Of a stretch of DNA of 64,000 nucleotides, positions 51,892 through 62,820 are shown in pieces. The DNA lies in assembly GCA_037013685.1 (NCBI GenBank), contig CM072892.1, positions 15,071,501-15,135,500 on the forward strand, in the 5' to 3' direction. This DNA comes from Acridotheres tristis (lineage: Eukaryota; Chordata; Aves; Passeriformes; Sturnidae). Every line of letters starts with the position of its first letter. The stretch's first letter is position 1. Both the position numbers and the translations under genes were made by a program. Under the pieces are notes generated by a model that saw nothing but the letters and a program-made list of their open reading frames with translations, did not search any database and was not told where the DNA came from.

Positions 51892-53612
51892 TCCCCAGAG
51901 CCCCGCCAAGGCGCAGGAGGTGGCAAACTTTCAAAGCACACACACGGAGTATGCAAGGTGGGTGAAATGAGGCAACGAAGGGAGCTGTGTGGCCAAGGAC
52001 TTCATTTCAGTGACCCAGAAGAGAAAAACAGGCTGCTCTCCAGGCTTGCTGCTACTCCAAGGAAGGATAAACTCACCCACCTGGGCTGCCCAGAGAAAAG
52101 GCCTCACAGAGGCATAAGCATTGCATGCTGCATCCCATGAAAGCGATGTTGCCATGCCTTCCGCTTCTTCTCCCTCTCTTCCCCTACTTTTAAGTTTGAA
52201 TTGAGTGTCCACAAAAAGCTTCTGAAGTAGGATCTTTTGAGGAGAGAGTGATCTGTCAGAGTGGAAGTCGTTTATCATAGATGGGTCAGAGGGAGGTGTC
52301 TCCCTCTAAATGGGATGACACTTCCCTCTAAATGGTGAGAGGTGTCACCTGTGTGCATCTCCAGCCTGTGTGGATTCATACGCTGATGCTTCATTCTTTT
52401 CATTCTTACTATTTTGTTATTAAAAAGGAAACAGAGGTTTCTGTTAAGCAAGCAACCAAAATTGGCCAGAACTTGTGACTTATCCCATGAAATTTATCTG
52501 TGGTCCAGTGACTATGCAGTTTTCATGGCTGAAGGCTTTTCAGGCAGAAGAAGCCAAAACGTTTTTTAAGATTTTAGCAATTAGTATTGCTACTGAAAGA
52601 GATGTTATTAAGATGTGCTTTAAACATTATTACTTCTTAATCAGCCTCCTTTCTTCGCTCCACTCTTTTATTTTTTTTAAATGTTCCCTTTTGAAATTCC
52701 ATGTTTCTCTGTGTTTGCATCACACTGATTCCGCTGGGAAACTCCTACAGGAAAGATACTGTTTACGTCTTGGTGTGAGTGTTTGGGCAGGATTGTGTTG
52801 AAAGGACTAGCAGCCCTTTGAAATTCTCTTCATTCACTGGTTAGTGTTGTTCCCTGAAAGTGTTGAGTCACCTGAACTGACACACTGAGGACGTTGGAGG
52901 TCTGGCTTGCAGGACCACTTTTGAGGGTCTGGTAGCTGGTGGTGCCCACATTGCCTGGGTCTCTGCCTCTCCTGAGCTGAGTCTGAAGGTGGTGCCAAGT
53001 TCAGTATTCTTCCCATGACATGGATTGCAGACTATTTAAAGCAAAACTGAATCTACCCAAATTCATTTCACGTAGGATCTCAGGTCAGACTCAGTAAGTA
53101 GCCCTTAGGATAAAGGTGATGAGACTAGTTGACATTCTGGTCTTTCCCTACCTCCTGAAAACTTTCCTTTGTGTCACATCTCCACATGTATGTCTCCATT
53201 TACCTCTGTGCTGAAAGTAGTGATGCAGTCAAAGACAAATTTACACCCTGGCTTCTTGTCTGGACATAAAACTTTGGTACCACTCAGTCTCCATGTCTGT
53301 GGTAACTCCCAGGCCCCAATGCAGCCTCACTTTGGGACCTGGCTGCCCCCCAGCTATGTTGTCCCCTGGTACTGCAACACACCAGTACTTTCAGTTTTAT
53401 ATAAGGATGTGCCTGAACTGCAGAAATTAGACCTTGATTTTGAGCACATTCCAGCCTGTGGGTAATCTATTCCTGGGATGCAGAGTTTGGCATGATGGTA
53501 GAAGAACACAGTCTGCAGATCTTCCCCAAAAGAAGCTCTGGAATGTTCAAATCAGCAGTCTCAGCTCAGGCCCATCTGTAGTTTTCTATTACCTATCGAA
53601 CAATAGGGTGTA

Positions 53613-53620
53613 TGTAAATA
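53613..53620 (+). promoter_or_regulatory. Pumilio-type motif in 3' UTR
   Basis: TGTAAATA fits the Pumilio consensus TGTANATA exactly and lies on the sense strand of the PRIMA1 3' UTR, upstream of the possible proximal AATAAA at 53964. Confidence 0.4.
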
Positions 53621-53963
53621 TGAGTACTTTTTCAATTATAAAATGAGATGCTGCTATATATTGCTCTTGAGAAATTTATTCATTTAGCTTTTTAGTCTGT
53701 CACCACTATGTAGAAGCTTAACTGCATAAAATTATTTTTTAAAGCTAGACTTTCTTGGTAAGTGAATGCAATTACAAAAGTGAGAGGCAAGTAACCCTTT
53801 GCCCACGAGTACGATCGTTCCCAGCCACATTCATGTTGTGTGCTTGCTCAAGACACAGTGATATGTTTTTAGATCCAAAGTGGGGTTAAAATGGCAGAAT
53901 TTACAATTTGAGTCTAGTGTCCCAAATGTTGATTGCCTAAAGCACTTAGCCCCTAAATACTAT

Positions 53964-53969
53964 AATAAA
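53964..53969 (+). terminator. PRIMA1: Possible proximal poly(A) signal
   Basis: AATAAA lies in an AT-rich context within the 3' UTR. No strong GT-rich downstream element is evident within 40 bases, so it is weaker than the site at 56162. Confidence 0.3.
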
Positions 53970-54519
53970 AATATTGCAAGTATATTTCTAGAGTATTTTT
54001 AAGCTATAACATTTATTTTGGTGTAGTTATCTATGTTTGCCTTTCTTTTTTACTCCAGTTGTTTCAGCCTAAATGTGGAAATGTGGCATAGTTTGAGACT
54101 GGTTGCATGTTTATCTGAGAGTATAAAGTATGAATGCAGAAAAGTTTAGCATTATATGGGCTCAGGATTAGCACTGTTTCCTAAAGGTTGTTGATTTTAT
54201 TAGTTTCTTTATACAGCTTTAAAGGCATGTTCTGTAAAGTCAAAATCACAAACGGGATTTGTAGGTCATTATGTCCATCAAAATATGTCTGTTTTTTGCA
54301 AAAAAAAGAGTAAAAAGAGATGGTCACCAAACACTGTCTGATTTTCAGTTATATCAGTGGTAAAATGTCCTCACTAGAGAAGACCCTGGTGCATGACACA
54401 ACCCACAAGCAAACCCTGCCCAGGCCCCATGAGGACTCTTCAGAAGAACATAAACTTTAAAAACTTCATGGAGAGTAGAGAGGCAGGGATTGCAAGACAC
54501 AGCACGTGCCGCCTAGGAT

Positions 54520-54625
54520 CTATTTCCTACTCTGCCACTGATCTGTTGTTTACTAGCAAGTAATTTTGCCTCTCTGTGCCTCAGTTTACCCATCTGTATA
54601 ATCAAGATAAAAGTAGGTCCAGCTC
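54520..54625 (+). mobile_element. MIR SINE fragment in the PRIMA1 3' UTR
   Basis: The order TTCCTACTCTGCCACTGATC, TAATTTTGCCTCTCTGTGCC, TCAGTTTACCCATCTGTATA, ATCAAGATAAAAG matches the MIR core (CTCTGCCACTTACTAGC, then CTCTCTGTGCCTCAGTTT, CATCTGTAAAATGGG, GATAATA) very well. It is the best preserved of the old SINE remnants in the window and runs in the same direction as the transcript. Confidence 0.85.
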
Positions 54626-55889
54626 AGTATTTTGAAAGAAATACATGTAGCTTATTTGCTAGGCGGATATACACTATTGTTGTATGCAACATGCTGATAA
54701 ATGTATCAGGCACATCCTTGCCATAACAGTTCTCGAGCAAACATTGCTCATGTGCTTTTATAAAGCATTGGTCACAGAAAAGCAGCAGCAGGTGGGCTGA
54801 GAGCTGCTCTTCTGCTTGCCCAGACCCCTGGCTCTCAGCCCTCACATCACAGCATGGCAGGGAGAGGTGGGAAATCTTGCATGGGGTGGTTTTGCCTTTA
54901 GATTCCTGCCCAAGTACAGTTGACTACATTGCACCAAAGTAATCTTGAGAAAGGCACTTGGAAAAGTATCCTGGAATCAGACATAACTCTTCAGAAAAGG
55001 GAGGCTGGACAGGGGATGTCACTGAGGAGTGATTTCTGGGGCTTTCTGATGGAGTTAAGGTTGTGTTTAATACTCTACAGACTACTTGCAAAGACAGGCT
55101 TCTGTGCTTCCTTATTGTACTATAATTAAATACAAAGGGAAAGGAATGGGCCAGTAACATAAGTGCTTCACTAAGCAGTGATCCTGGATCTGGGGAACTG
55201 GCAACCCAAAATGCAACTTTACAAGCATTTTGAGTTCCTTTTTAGCCACTAAAATATCAGGGGTAGAAAGGATCTTCCTACCTCCATTCACAAAACAGTC
55301 AGATCCCCAGATGGCAGAATTGAAGGTGGCCAGTTTCTACACAGAAGGCACTTCCAGACACCACCAGACAAACTAGCAAAGTGCTGCCCTCAGTCTGAGG
55401 GAGAGCAGCAGCTCCAAATCTCTTCTCAAGGATCACCACTAGCAGGGAATGCACCTTAAGGGCCTGAGCTGCAAAGTGTTGAGTTTCTTCGTTCCTCACA
55501 AGACAGGAAGGCAGAGCTGAAACCCCAGCCCTGCTGCCTTTCCTGTCCCTCACCTGACACAGCTGTGTGCCCAGGGAAGCATTTCTGCCTTGGACCAGAT
55601 GCTGCAAAAACAGACATGGAAAGAAAGGGGAAAGTTCTATGAAATATAAAATATAAATATATTGATATATGTATCTATACAGAGACCTAATTGTCCAGTC
55701 TTGCATGCCATATGGTCACGTGGAGAAAGTGTGGGCACCCTGCTCCAACCAGGGCATGACCATAGATGCTGCCAAGCAATGGAGAATCAGGCCTGTGGTA
55801 GATATGTATTTACAATACTCCCTGCACCTGTACAAACAAAAATATATTATTTTAAACTGCAAAATAGTGTGTTTAAATCAATGCATGAA

Positions 55890-55897
55890 TGTAAATA
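55890..55897 (+). promoter_or_regulatory. Second Pumilio-type motif in distal 3' UTR
   Basis: A second exact TGTAAATA lies about 270 bases upstream of the distal poly(A) signal. It would be present only in the long 3' UTR form. Confidence 0.4.
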
Positions 55898-56161
55898 TTC
55901 TAAGATCTGCCTTCTTGACTGTGTACCACATGTACAGATGAAAACGAATATTGTTTTAGGAAATCTGTATCGGTGGTTAAATGACTAAAGAGAAAAAAAA
56001 TATCAGAATTAATGTTGTCATGTTTCTCAAACAAGCCATTAATGTATATTTAGTATTTAAGGATATTCTCAATAAGTATGTTCTGTACCAAAAACTGTGT
56101 TGCATATACAGATTGTGCAGTACCCTATTTTAAAAAGGCACCATAATTAATTTTTATTTTA

Positions 56162-56167
56162 AATAAA
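56162..56167 (+). terminator. PRIMA1: Distal poly(A) signal of PRIMA1
   Basis: Canonical AATAAA is followed within 25-40 bases by the GT-rich stretch TGCTGTGTCCTGTTGGTTAT (56188-56207), the expected cleavage-site arrangement. Cleavage is expected near 56180-56190. Confidence 0.75.
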
Positions 56168-56752
56168 AATGTACTTGTAAAAACTTTGCTGTGTCCTGTT
56201 GGTTATGTAGCTGAGAGCATTGAATGGGAGGATGGCTGCAGTGCCTCTTCAGGCACTTCTCTTATTATGCAAATTTACCAGACTTGCTTGAACACTTTCT
56301 CTTGTGGAGTTCTGCTTTTGGAGAAGCTCGTGGCTGCTGCTTGTGCATGTGTCTGGATGGGTCCTAGCTCTGTCTCACTTAACCCTGCAGTTCTTGTCTC
56401 AGATATGTGCACTGCTGGTGGTGCATAAACAAAGGGATTACACTCATACATTCCTGCAGCCCTCCAAAGCTCATGAAACCCTTTCTCTTATGCTGAGGGG
56501 CTGAAAGTTTCATAGTCTAGTTTTAGAGTGATTTCTTCATCTTTCACATAGTACTACATATCTTTATTTTGGTGCAAGATATAATGTTCATCATTTATAT
56601 TCTAATTCCCTGGATGGGTTTCACCCTCCTCTTCCACTCAAGAACAAAAGCAGTTTATGACCAGTCCTTCAGCAGATGGACACGGACACACTGCAGGTAA
56701 ACCTGGGTCCTTTGGCTGGGATTCCCCCCTCCCAGTCCTGTGTCTTTACCAG

Positions 56753-56782
56753 ACAGAGGTGAAGAACACAGAGGTGAAGAGC
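56753..56782. repeat. Two-copy 15-bp tandem repeat
   Basis: ACAGAGGTGAAGAAC is followed directly by ACAGAGGTGAAGAGC, 14 of 15 identical. Confidence 0.8.
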
Positions 56783-57031
56783 ACGGGCTCTGAGCTGAAC
56801 CAAGGGGCTCCCACAGCCTGCACTCCTCCTTCCCCAGCCAGAGGAGAAGGCTGAAGTAATTCTCCAGTGACTGCCAGCTAACACCTGTCATGGGACGGGA
56901 GGATTTTATTTAAACAGGGAACCATTTTGTCTCTACTTCCCAAGATATTATTCCCTAACAGTTTTTGCTGATACCTTAGGAATTATTTTATGTCCCAGTT
57001 TGGAAAAAAATCTAAAATTTGGAAAATTAAG

Positions 57032-57497
57032 TAGGACAGAGCAACAATAATCATCTAGCATGGTGGGAACATGAAGGCTCTGAAGCACAAATCTTATGAG
57101 GAGCAGCTGAAGGAGCTGGGAATGTTTAGTTTGAAGAAAGAGAGGCTCAGGGAAAACCTTATCTCTCTCTACAACTACCTGAAAAGAGGTTCTAGCAAAA
57201 TGGAGATTAGTTTCTACTGATAACAAGTGATAGGACGAAAGGAGATGGCCTCAAGTTGCACTTGGGAAGTTTTAGATCAGATATTACGAAAAACTTCTAC
57301 TTTAAAGGGTTGTCAAGCATTGGAAGAGGCTGCCCAGGGAAGTGGTAGAGTCAGTAACCCTGCATTTATTTAAAAGACATGTAGATGTGGCACTTGGGCA
57401 CCTGGTTTAGTGGTGAATGTGATGGTGTTGGATAAGTGGTGGGACTTGATGATCCTAGAGGTCTTTTCCAACCTAAACAATTCTGCAATTCTATGAT
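57032..57497 (+). mobile_element. CR1 LINE fragment with its 3' end
   Basis: The order GGAGCAGCTGAAGGAGCTGG, CTCTCTACAACTACCTGAAA, GGCCTCAAGTTGCAC, GGGTTGTCAAGCATTGGAAG, AGGCTGCCCAGGGAAGTGGT, GGTCTTTTCCAACCTAAAC and terminal ATTCTATGAT is the 3' part of an avian CR1 in sense orientation. The copy is 5'-truncated, which is usual for CR1, and its end is intact. It lies about 850 bases past the PRIMA1 poly(A) site. Confidence 0.96.
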
Positions 57498-58329
57498 GCA
57501 AAGTGGTTGGGGGTCAGCTGAATGAATTACAGCAATAACCGTTATGCCATAGACTATGGTATCCATCAGGTTTAAATATTGGACAGATTTTGCAGAAGAA
57601 AATTTCCACATTAAAAATCTCTATGTGGCCATAAAGAAAATGGCTCTGGAAGTCATTGACCCGTACCTCAGGCACCAAAACTGTTGGAGCAACATCCTTA
57701 CTTCCAGTCTGCAGAGGAAGAAGGATGTTTGTCTGGAGAGCAGGGCACACCTTGGTGTGGTCCCTCAAGTTCTAATAACACCATCAGCCCCAAATTCACT
57801 GCTGTTTGACTGAGCTCTTGTCTTGCTTTAGTTATGATGAGGTGGTCACAACAAGCAATAGGAGGATGGGGTGCAAATCTGATTAGACCAGAGCACAGTA
57901 CAAGAGGTCCAAACCTGACATCAGGGTTATATCTTCAGCATAGCTGAAAACCTTGCTAATTAATATGAGATGCATCTTTGCTGTGCTGAAGAGCTTGATG
58001 TTACCTGATGTGCTCTTCCTTCACCATCCCATCACTGGGAACCAGTGTTATGATATCCAGAGAGAAACTAGATTACTGGGGTTTAATATTATTTGGAGAG
58101 GGAGCAAGAAATTGAAATGAGAGAGATGTGTATTCTGTGATTTTGGTAATATAAACTCATTAAGTCCTTTTCACTGGTTTCATCTGATCATGTGTTGCCA
58201 AGGTTTACATCTTTTTAAAAGATGCCCAGTATAATTAGTTCCAAATCAGAGCTTTCTCCATTTCTGAAAGATGCTTTTATTTGGGCATGCTTGATTCATG
58301 CAGGTATAATCTTGGTGCACAAAGCAATC

Positions 58330-58360
58330 AAATGTTTAAAAAAAAAAACAAAACAAAAAG
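58330..58360. repeat. A-rich run
   Basis: A run of about eleven A is followed by CAAAACAAAAAG. No SINE or processed transcript is seen upstream of it, so it is listed only as simple sequence. Confidence 0.7.
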
Positions 58361-59549
58361 CCAACTGACAACTGATGTTATAGTATATTTAGTCTTCAAT
58401 TACTGAAGTGTTAACATTTTTAATATTAATATTTGCTTCTTTCTTATCAAAAATATCCCTTCAGAGCTGATCTTCCATTAATAAAGATTTTATCTAAGCC
58501 ATTTCCTTAAGGTTCTTTCATAATTGCAATGTCTTCAACCATATTTATAGCACAGAAACAGTTGTCTAATTATGAGTTTACAGAGAAGCTGCCCTTGAAA
58601 GTGGCCTGAAACTAAGTTTTTAGTATTCAGGAAAAAATACTGAGAATATTAATACCAAGATAGCTGGCATGTTCTGAATTTGTTTTACTTTTGGGTTTAG
58701 TTAAAACAAAAGCACTTACTGCAACATTTAAACTCTTGTCCTGCTGCTTCTGTCTTGCACCATGGCACAGTTTGATATATGCATGGGGACTGGCAATTCT
58801 CCTGAGTGTCCTGCCAGCCCAGCCAGTGTGGTGTGAGCATCCAGGCAGGGCTGTGAGCCCTGGCACGGGCTCCTTCCCTGAGCAGCAAACACAGAGCACG
58901 AGGGATGTCCTGGGAGCCACAGGGAGAGGCACCAATGCCTGGATGGAGCGTGCAGTGTCTCAAGAGATATTTTCTGGGGAGAGGAGGGATGGTGGACACA
59001 GTGTGCAGCACCAGCACCCACTCTGAGCCCTTGTTTCAGGCAGTCATTGAACAAGTTAAGGCTCAGTAACAAAATGATAGAGGCTGGATGTCGGTAGTTA
59101 AACTCCCTGCATCATATATTATAAAATTCTATAGAAAACATTACATCTATGAAAGAAGCATTATTGCACTGGCTAGAGTCCTGCTCAGCCTGCAGGGGTG
59201 CTGGGGAGGGTGCAGGACAGGGCGGATGTGATGCATGGGACCAGCTCTGCATTCCCCAACAACTTAGAAAAGAAAATCCTACGGGTTTAAATTTGTCCCT
59301 TGTTCTATTATGGCAAGGCTTTAGGAAGCTGATTTTATCATGCATGCTGGCTAGATATATCAAATCTTTTTCATGGCAGTTGGTTTCCTTAATCTGTGAG
59401 TTCTCAAAAGAATAGTTAAATGGTATTTATATATTTCTGCCTGAAAGTATTTTATATGATATATCACTGTGGCTGAAAGAGAAAGGAAGTTTCTTTGTAA
59501 ATAGCATCTGGCTATTTTCCTTTCCTATGCATTGATGTAAATTTCATGA

Positions 59550-59965
59550 ATTCATTTTTGTGCAGCACAAAAAGAACTCAGAGCCAGAACGTGAATAAAT
59601 TTCCCTTTACATTCGGCATCACTCCCCCCTGCACACGCAAACAGAAATGCTTTCAGTATTTAAGTTTCATTTAACACAAGCCTAGTCGGAAGCAGAAAAG
59701 AAAATATAAAGAAAGGCAGCAGCATGGCAGACACATCCTAGTGAATGAGCCTGTGAGCCAGAGACAGACTCCACTATTTTGATTTGTAATTTGAGGATAA
59801 TTCAATTAGACATTTCAGGCAATTTAAACATTCATGCATTGTCCAGCACCAAAGCATGAACCGTTCAGCAGCAAACGAGACCTGACAGCCTTAGCAGGCC
59901 GAGTGAAAATCCCAATGTTTAAAGGGAAAAGCTCTCATCTAATTGATATGCCTACCGGAAAATTA
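59550..59965. promoter_or_regulatory. Candidate conserved non-coding element (weak)
   Basis: This stretch is repeat-free and mixes motif types often seen in developmental enhancers: TTCAATTAGAC near 59801, ATTCATGCATTG near 59829 and TCTAATTGATATG near 59937, plus GATTTGTAATTTGAGG near 59780. The claim rests on texture and motif content only. Confidence 0.2.
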
Positions 59966-60211
59966 AAAAAATAAAGGGGGGAGAGGAGGTGGCTGTGCAG
60001 GAGGTACCACGAGGGTGAGAGATGTACAAAGGGGATAGCCTGGCTGTGGGCTTCACACCTTATTTGCAGCCATTTGCTTAAAACAGAATATTTCAAAGCT
60101 TGTATGTCCCTAACAAGGGATTTAAACAAAAATGCACCTGATCACCCATCTGCTCACCTCTTCAGAGGTAGCTGAAAGGCAGGCAGGCATTCAGGAGCAA
60201 AATGGGAGCAT

Positions 60212-60235
60212 TTTCATAAGCAGCTGCTTATGAAA
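60212..60235. repeat. 24-bp perfect palindrome centred on an E-box
   Basis: The two 12-base arms (TTTCATAAGCAG and CTGCTTATGAAA) are exact reverse complements with no spacer, and the centre is the E-box CAGCTG within GCAGCTGC. The next base pair outwards does not match. It may be a dimeric bHLH-type binding site or simply a hairpin-forming sequence. Confidence 0.85.
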
Positions 60236-61774
60236 GCCAGGTGCCCCTGCCTGCTCACAGCCACACTGAGGTAGCTGAAATCATCTGTGCCAAAGTCCTT
60301 GCACTGAACCCACAGAGCAGAAGAAAATCCTGTCTGGACCCATGGCCCACTCAGAGGTGATAGGGAGAATCTGGAGAGCAGGAAGCCCCTCACTGAGCCT
60401 ATTCATGCACAGAAAGGCATTGCACTGTCCCTTGCCCAGCATCATGACCCTGCTCACCCTGCCTGCCCTGGCCAGCAGCAGCCAAATCCCCACAGGATAA
60501 CCACAAGGTGCATGGCTCTGTGCAGGAAAAATTGTTGTAATTTGATTGTTCTTTGGAAAATTATGCAGTGAGGGTAGGAAGGGAGTGGGAAATATCTTTG
60601 GGTTTATCATTTTCCCCAATTTTTTTATGTACTGAAGGTGCATATCTGAAGTTACTGAGGGTGTATGGGAATGTAGGAATGGACCCAAACAGAAATCACT
60701 GATTTGGCAGCTATGTTTTTTGGCTACGTTTATTTTTTTGTTTCTCATGCCTCCTCACCTGAAATATGAATTGAGGTCTCCTAACTCAGTTTTCAGCTGC
60801 ATTCAAGAGACTCATTGGTTTCAGGTTATGGTCTTTCTGAGCCAAAGCTGTATTCAAGGAGACTGTACAGGAAGAAAAAAAACCCGAAATTTAGCAAGCA
60901 GTTGGTTAGCTCAAGCGTCAGACTGTGTAGTGTCCACAAGGTTACATGTTACCTTTAACAGCCCTACTAAAGGCAGTAGAACTACTCCATAGCAATAGGC
61001 ATGGGGAAAAGCAACAGAAGTTTATTTTTGTAATTGTAAAGTTGCGTTGGAATTGTGTTGATAAGATACCAGATGGAGCCAAGCCATTTTAGAATTAAAA
61101 TTTATCATTTCTGAGGGGAAATAAAATCTTTTCTAAAATGCTATTTAGTGTACAAACAGGCAACTAATCTATCATAAATTTGAAAAATGCTCTAAATTCA
61201 ACACTCCCTTAAGAGTCTAAAGAGTTTTGACTTACCGATGAATCTTGTAAAGAATTACCATTTGGTATTTCTACTGTGCTGGCTGATGTCTAAACATGGT
61301 GACAGATTCTCTGTGCAGCACCACGTGATCTGAATTGGTTCCACTTCTGCTGCCAGTACCTTGAGGAGTATCAATAATAGTGCACTGTCATTTTTTACAG
61401 GGGAGAAGAGGTTTATTTTCAGTACCTGTGATTTATGAAGCCTAAGTACCTGAGGCAGGATTCCTCTCATCTAATTTTAACCAAACTTAAAAAAATGTAG
61501 TGTTTAATATATCTAAGGTCTCCAGAACCTTGTTTTCAATGGAGAAAGATAGCAACTCCAGCTGGCAAACCATCTTACCCTGAAATAACTACCTGTGCCT
61601 GGGGGGCTGAACGACCCCATTCTCTTTGGTCACACAAGGACAACTGGTGTACCACAGGACAAGGCTCAAAGAGTCTGAATTTACTGATGCTGAGAGGGCA
61701 GATGCTGCTGCACTCGGGCAGTTTGGCAGGGCAGTGGCATCCAGTGCAATGATGTCAGATACCCATCTTAGTGA

Positions 61775-61820
61775 AAAATAATGTAAAATTATTATTAAAA
61801 TTATTATATGTGATTATAAT
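61775..61820. repeat. AT-rich low-complexity run
   Basis: Repeated AAATTATTATT-type units make a short AT-rich patch. Confidence 0.6.
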
Positions 61821-62784
61821 CAGTAATCAGAGTATGAACAGTCCACCCAAAATTTGGCATATTCATACAAACTTGTAAAGAAAATGCAACTTTATTCTGG
61901 AAAACACAGTAGACTAATTAATACAAAACAAATTGTGTTTATACAAATTTAGGCAGTGTAGAATTTAGGAAATTTGATGAAAACACCTTGTATGTATATG
62001 TATATGTGTACACGGATGCAATTTAGTTCAGCCTGCCTAGATGAATGTAATTCTGAAAACAATAATTCTTGGGCAGACAATTCCTTCGAGGTCACTTGCA
62101 CTAGTCTGCTGTGGCATCCACTGCAGAGGACAACCAGAGAGCCCAGGGTGCTTCCCCCTCACTCCAGCACACACAGCACAGGCTGTCCCAGCAGCTGTGG
62201 GCTCATGGCTGCTCCGAGGCTCAGCCACTCTCTCTGGAGACAGAAACCCAAACTGGGACCTCAGGGGGTCTGGAGAGCACATGGCAGAGGAGCCCAAGGT
62301 CCCAGCCCAGCTTATGGCAAGGCCAGGACTTCGTTGTTGAAGTGAACACGGAAATGCAGGTTGCAAATATATTACAGCATGAAGCTTCTCCCTACAATCC
62401 TTTTTCTATTTTAGGTTAGTGCAGCAGCCATAGGACACCCCCTTCAAATCTGTTTTTCCTCCTGCTTTGAGCAGCAAGCGCCCTTTGAGCTGGCTGGCCC
62501 CAGGGCTGGGGCTGCACTCTGCCCACCTTGGCTGGTCACACGCTGTCAACAGAAATGACCAGAGCTGCCCAAAAAGCCAGCTCAACCCTTCTGATGGCTG
62601 CAGCCTGTCAGTGTCACCTGAATTCAGCACACACTGCACAGACGTGCCCTTTCTCCAAGGGAACCGAGCAGCTGAAAACAACATGACACCCCATCAGCTT
62701 AGGACAGCTTAAAAACAATCAGCACTCAGCTTGGTTTTGTGTTTTCGGGGATTTTCTGCCCTGACTTGCATTGAATCAGTAGAA

Positions 62785-62820
62785 ATAAAAAAAATAAAAA
62801 TTTAATTAAAAAAAAAAATC
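62785..62820. repeat. A-rich low-complexity run
   Basis: AAATAAAAAAAATAAAAA-type sequence continues into TTAATTAAAAAAAAAAAT. It contains AATAAA strings, but no transcript can be linked to them. Confidence 0.7.

Larger units (their letters stand above)
51892..56190 (+). other. PRIMA1: PRIMA1 3' untranslated region (about 4.3 kb)
   Basis: No further coding sequence follows the stop codon. The most convincing poly(A) signal is at 56162, preceded by several hundred bases of AT-rich sequence typical of a distal 3' UTR. Contained elements are a 22-bp-period duplication near 52301-52335, two perfect Pumilio motifs TGTAAATA (53613-53620 and 55890-55897), a possible internal AATAAA at 53964 and a MIR SINE at 54520-54625. 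A shorter transcript ending near 53985 is possible. Open frames of 60-135 codons inside this region are on both strands and lack coding features. Confidence 0.75.

Noticed and set aside
60281..60748. 155-codon minus-strand frame as a possible UNC79 exon
   Set aside because: No family resemblance that I can name, no convincing splice sites at its edges, and it contains ordinary intergenic-like composition.
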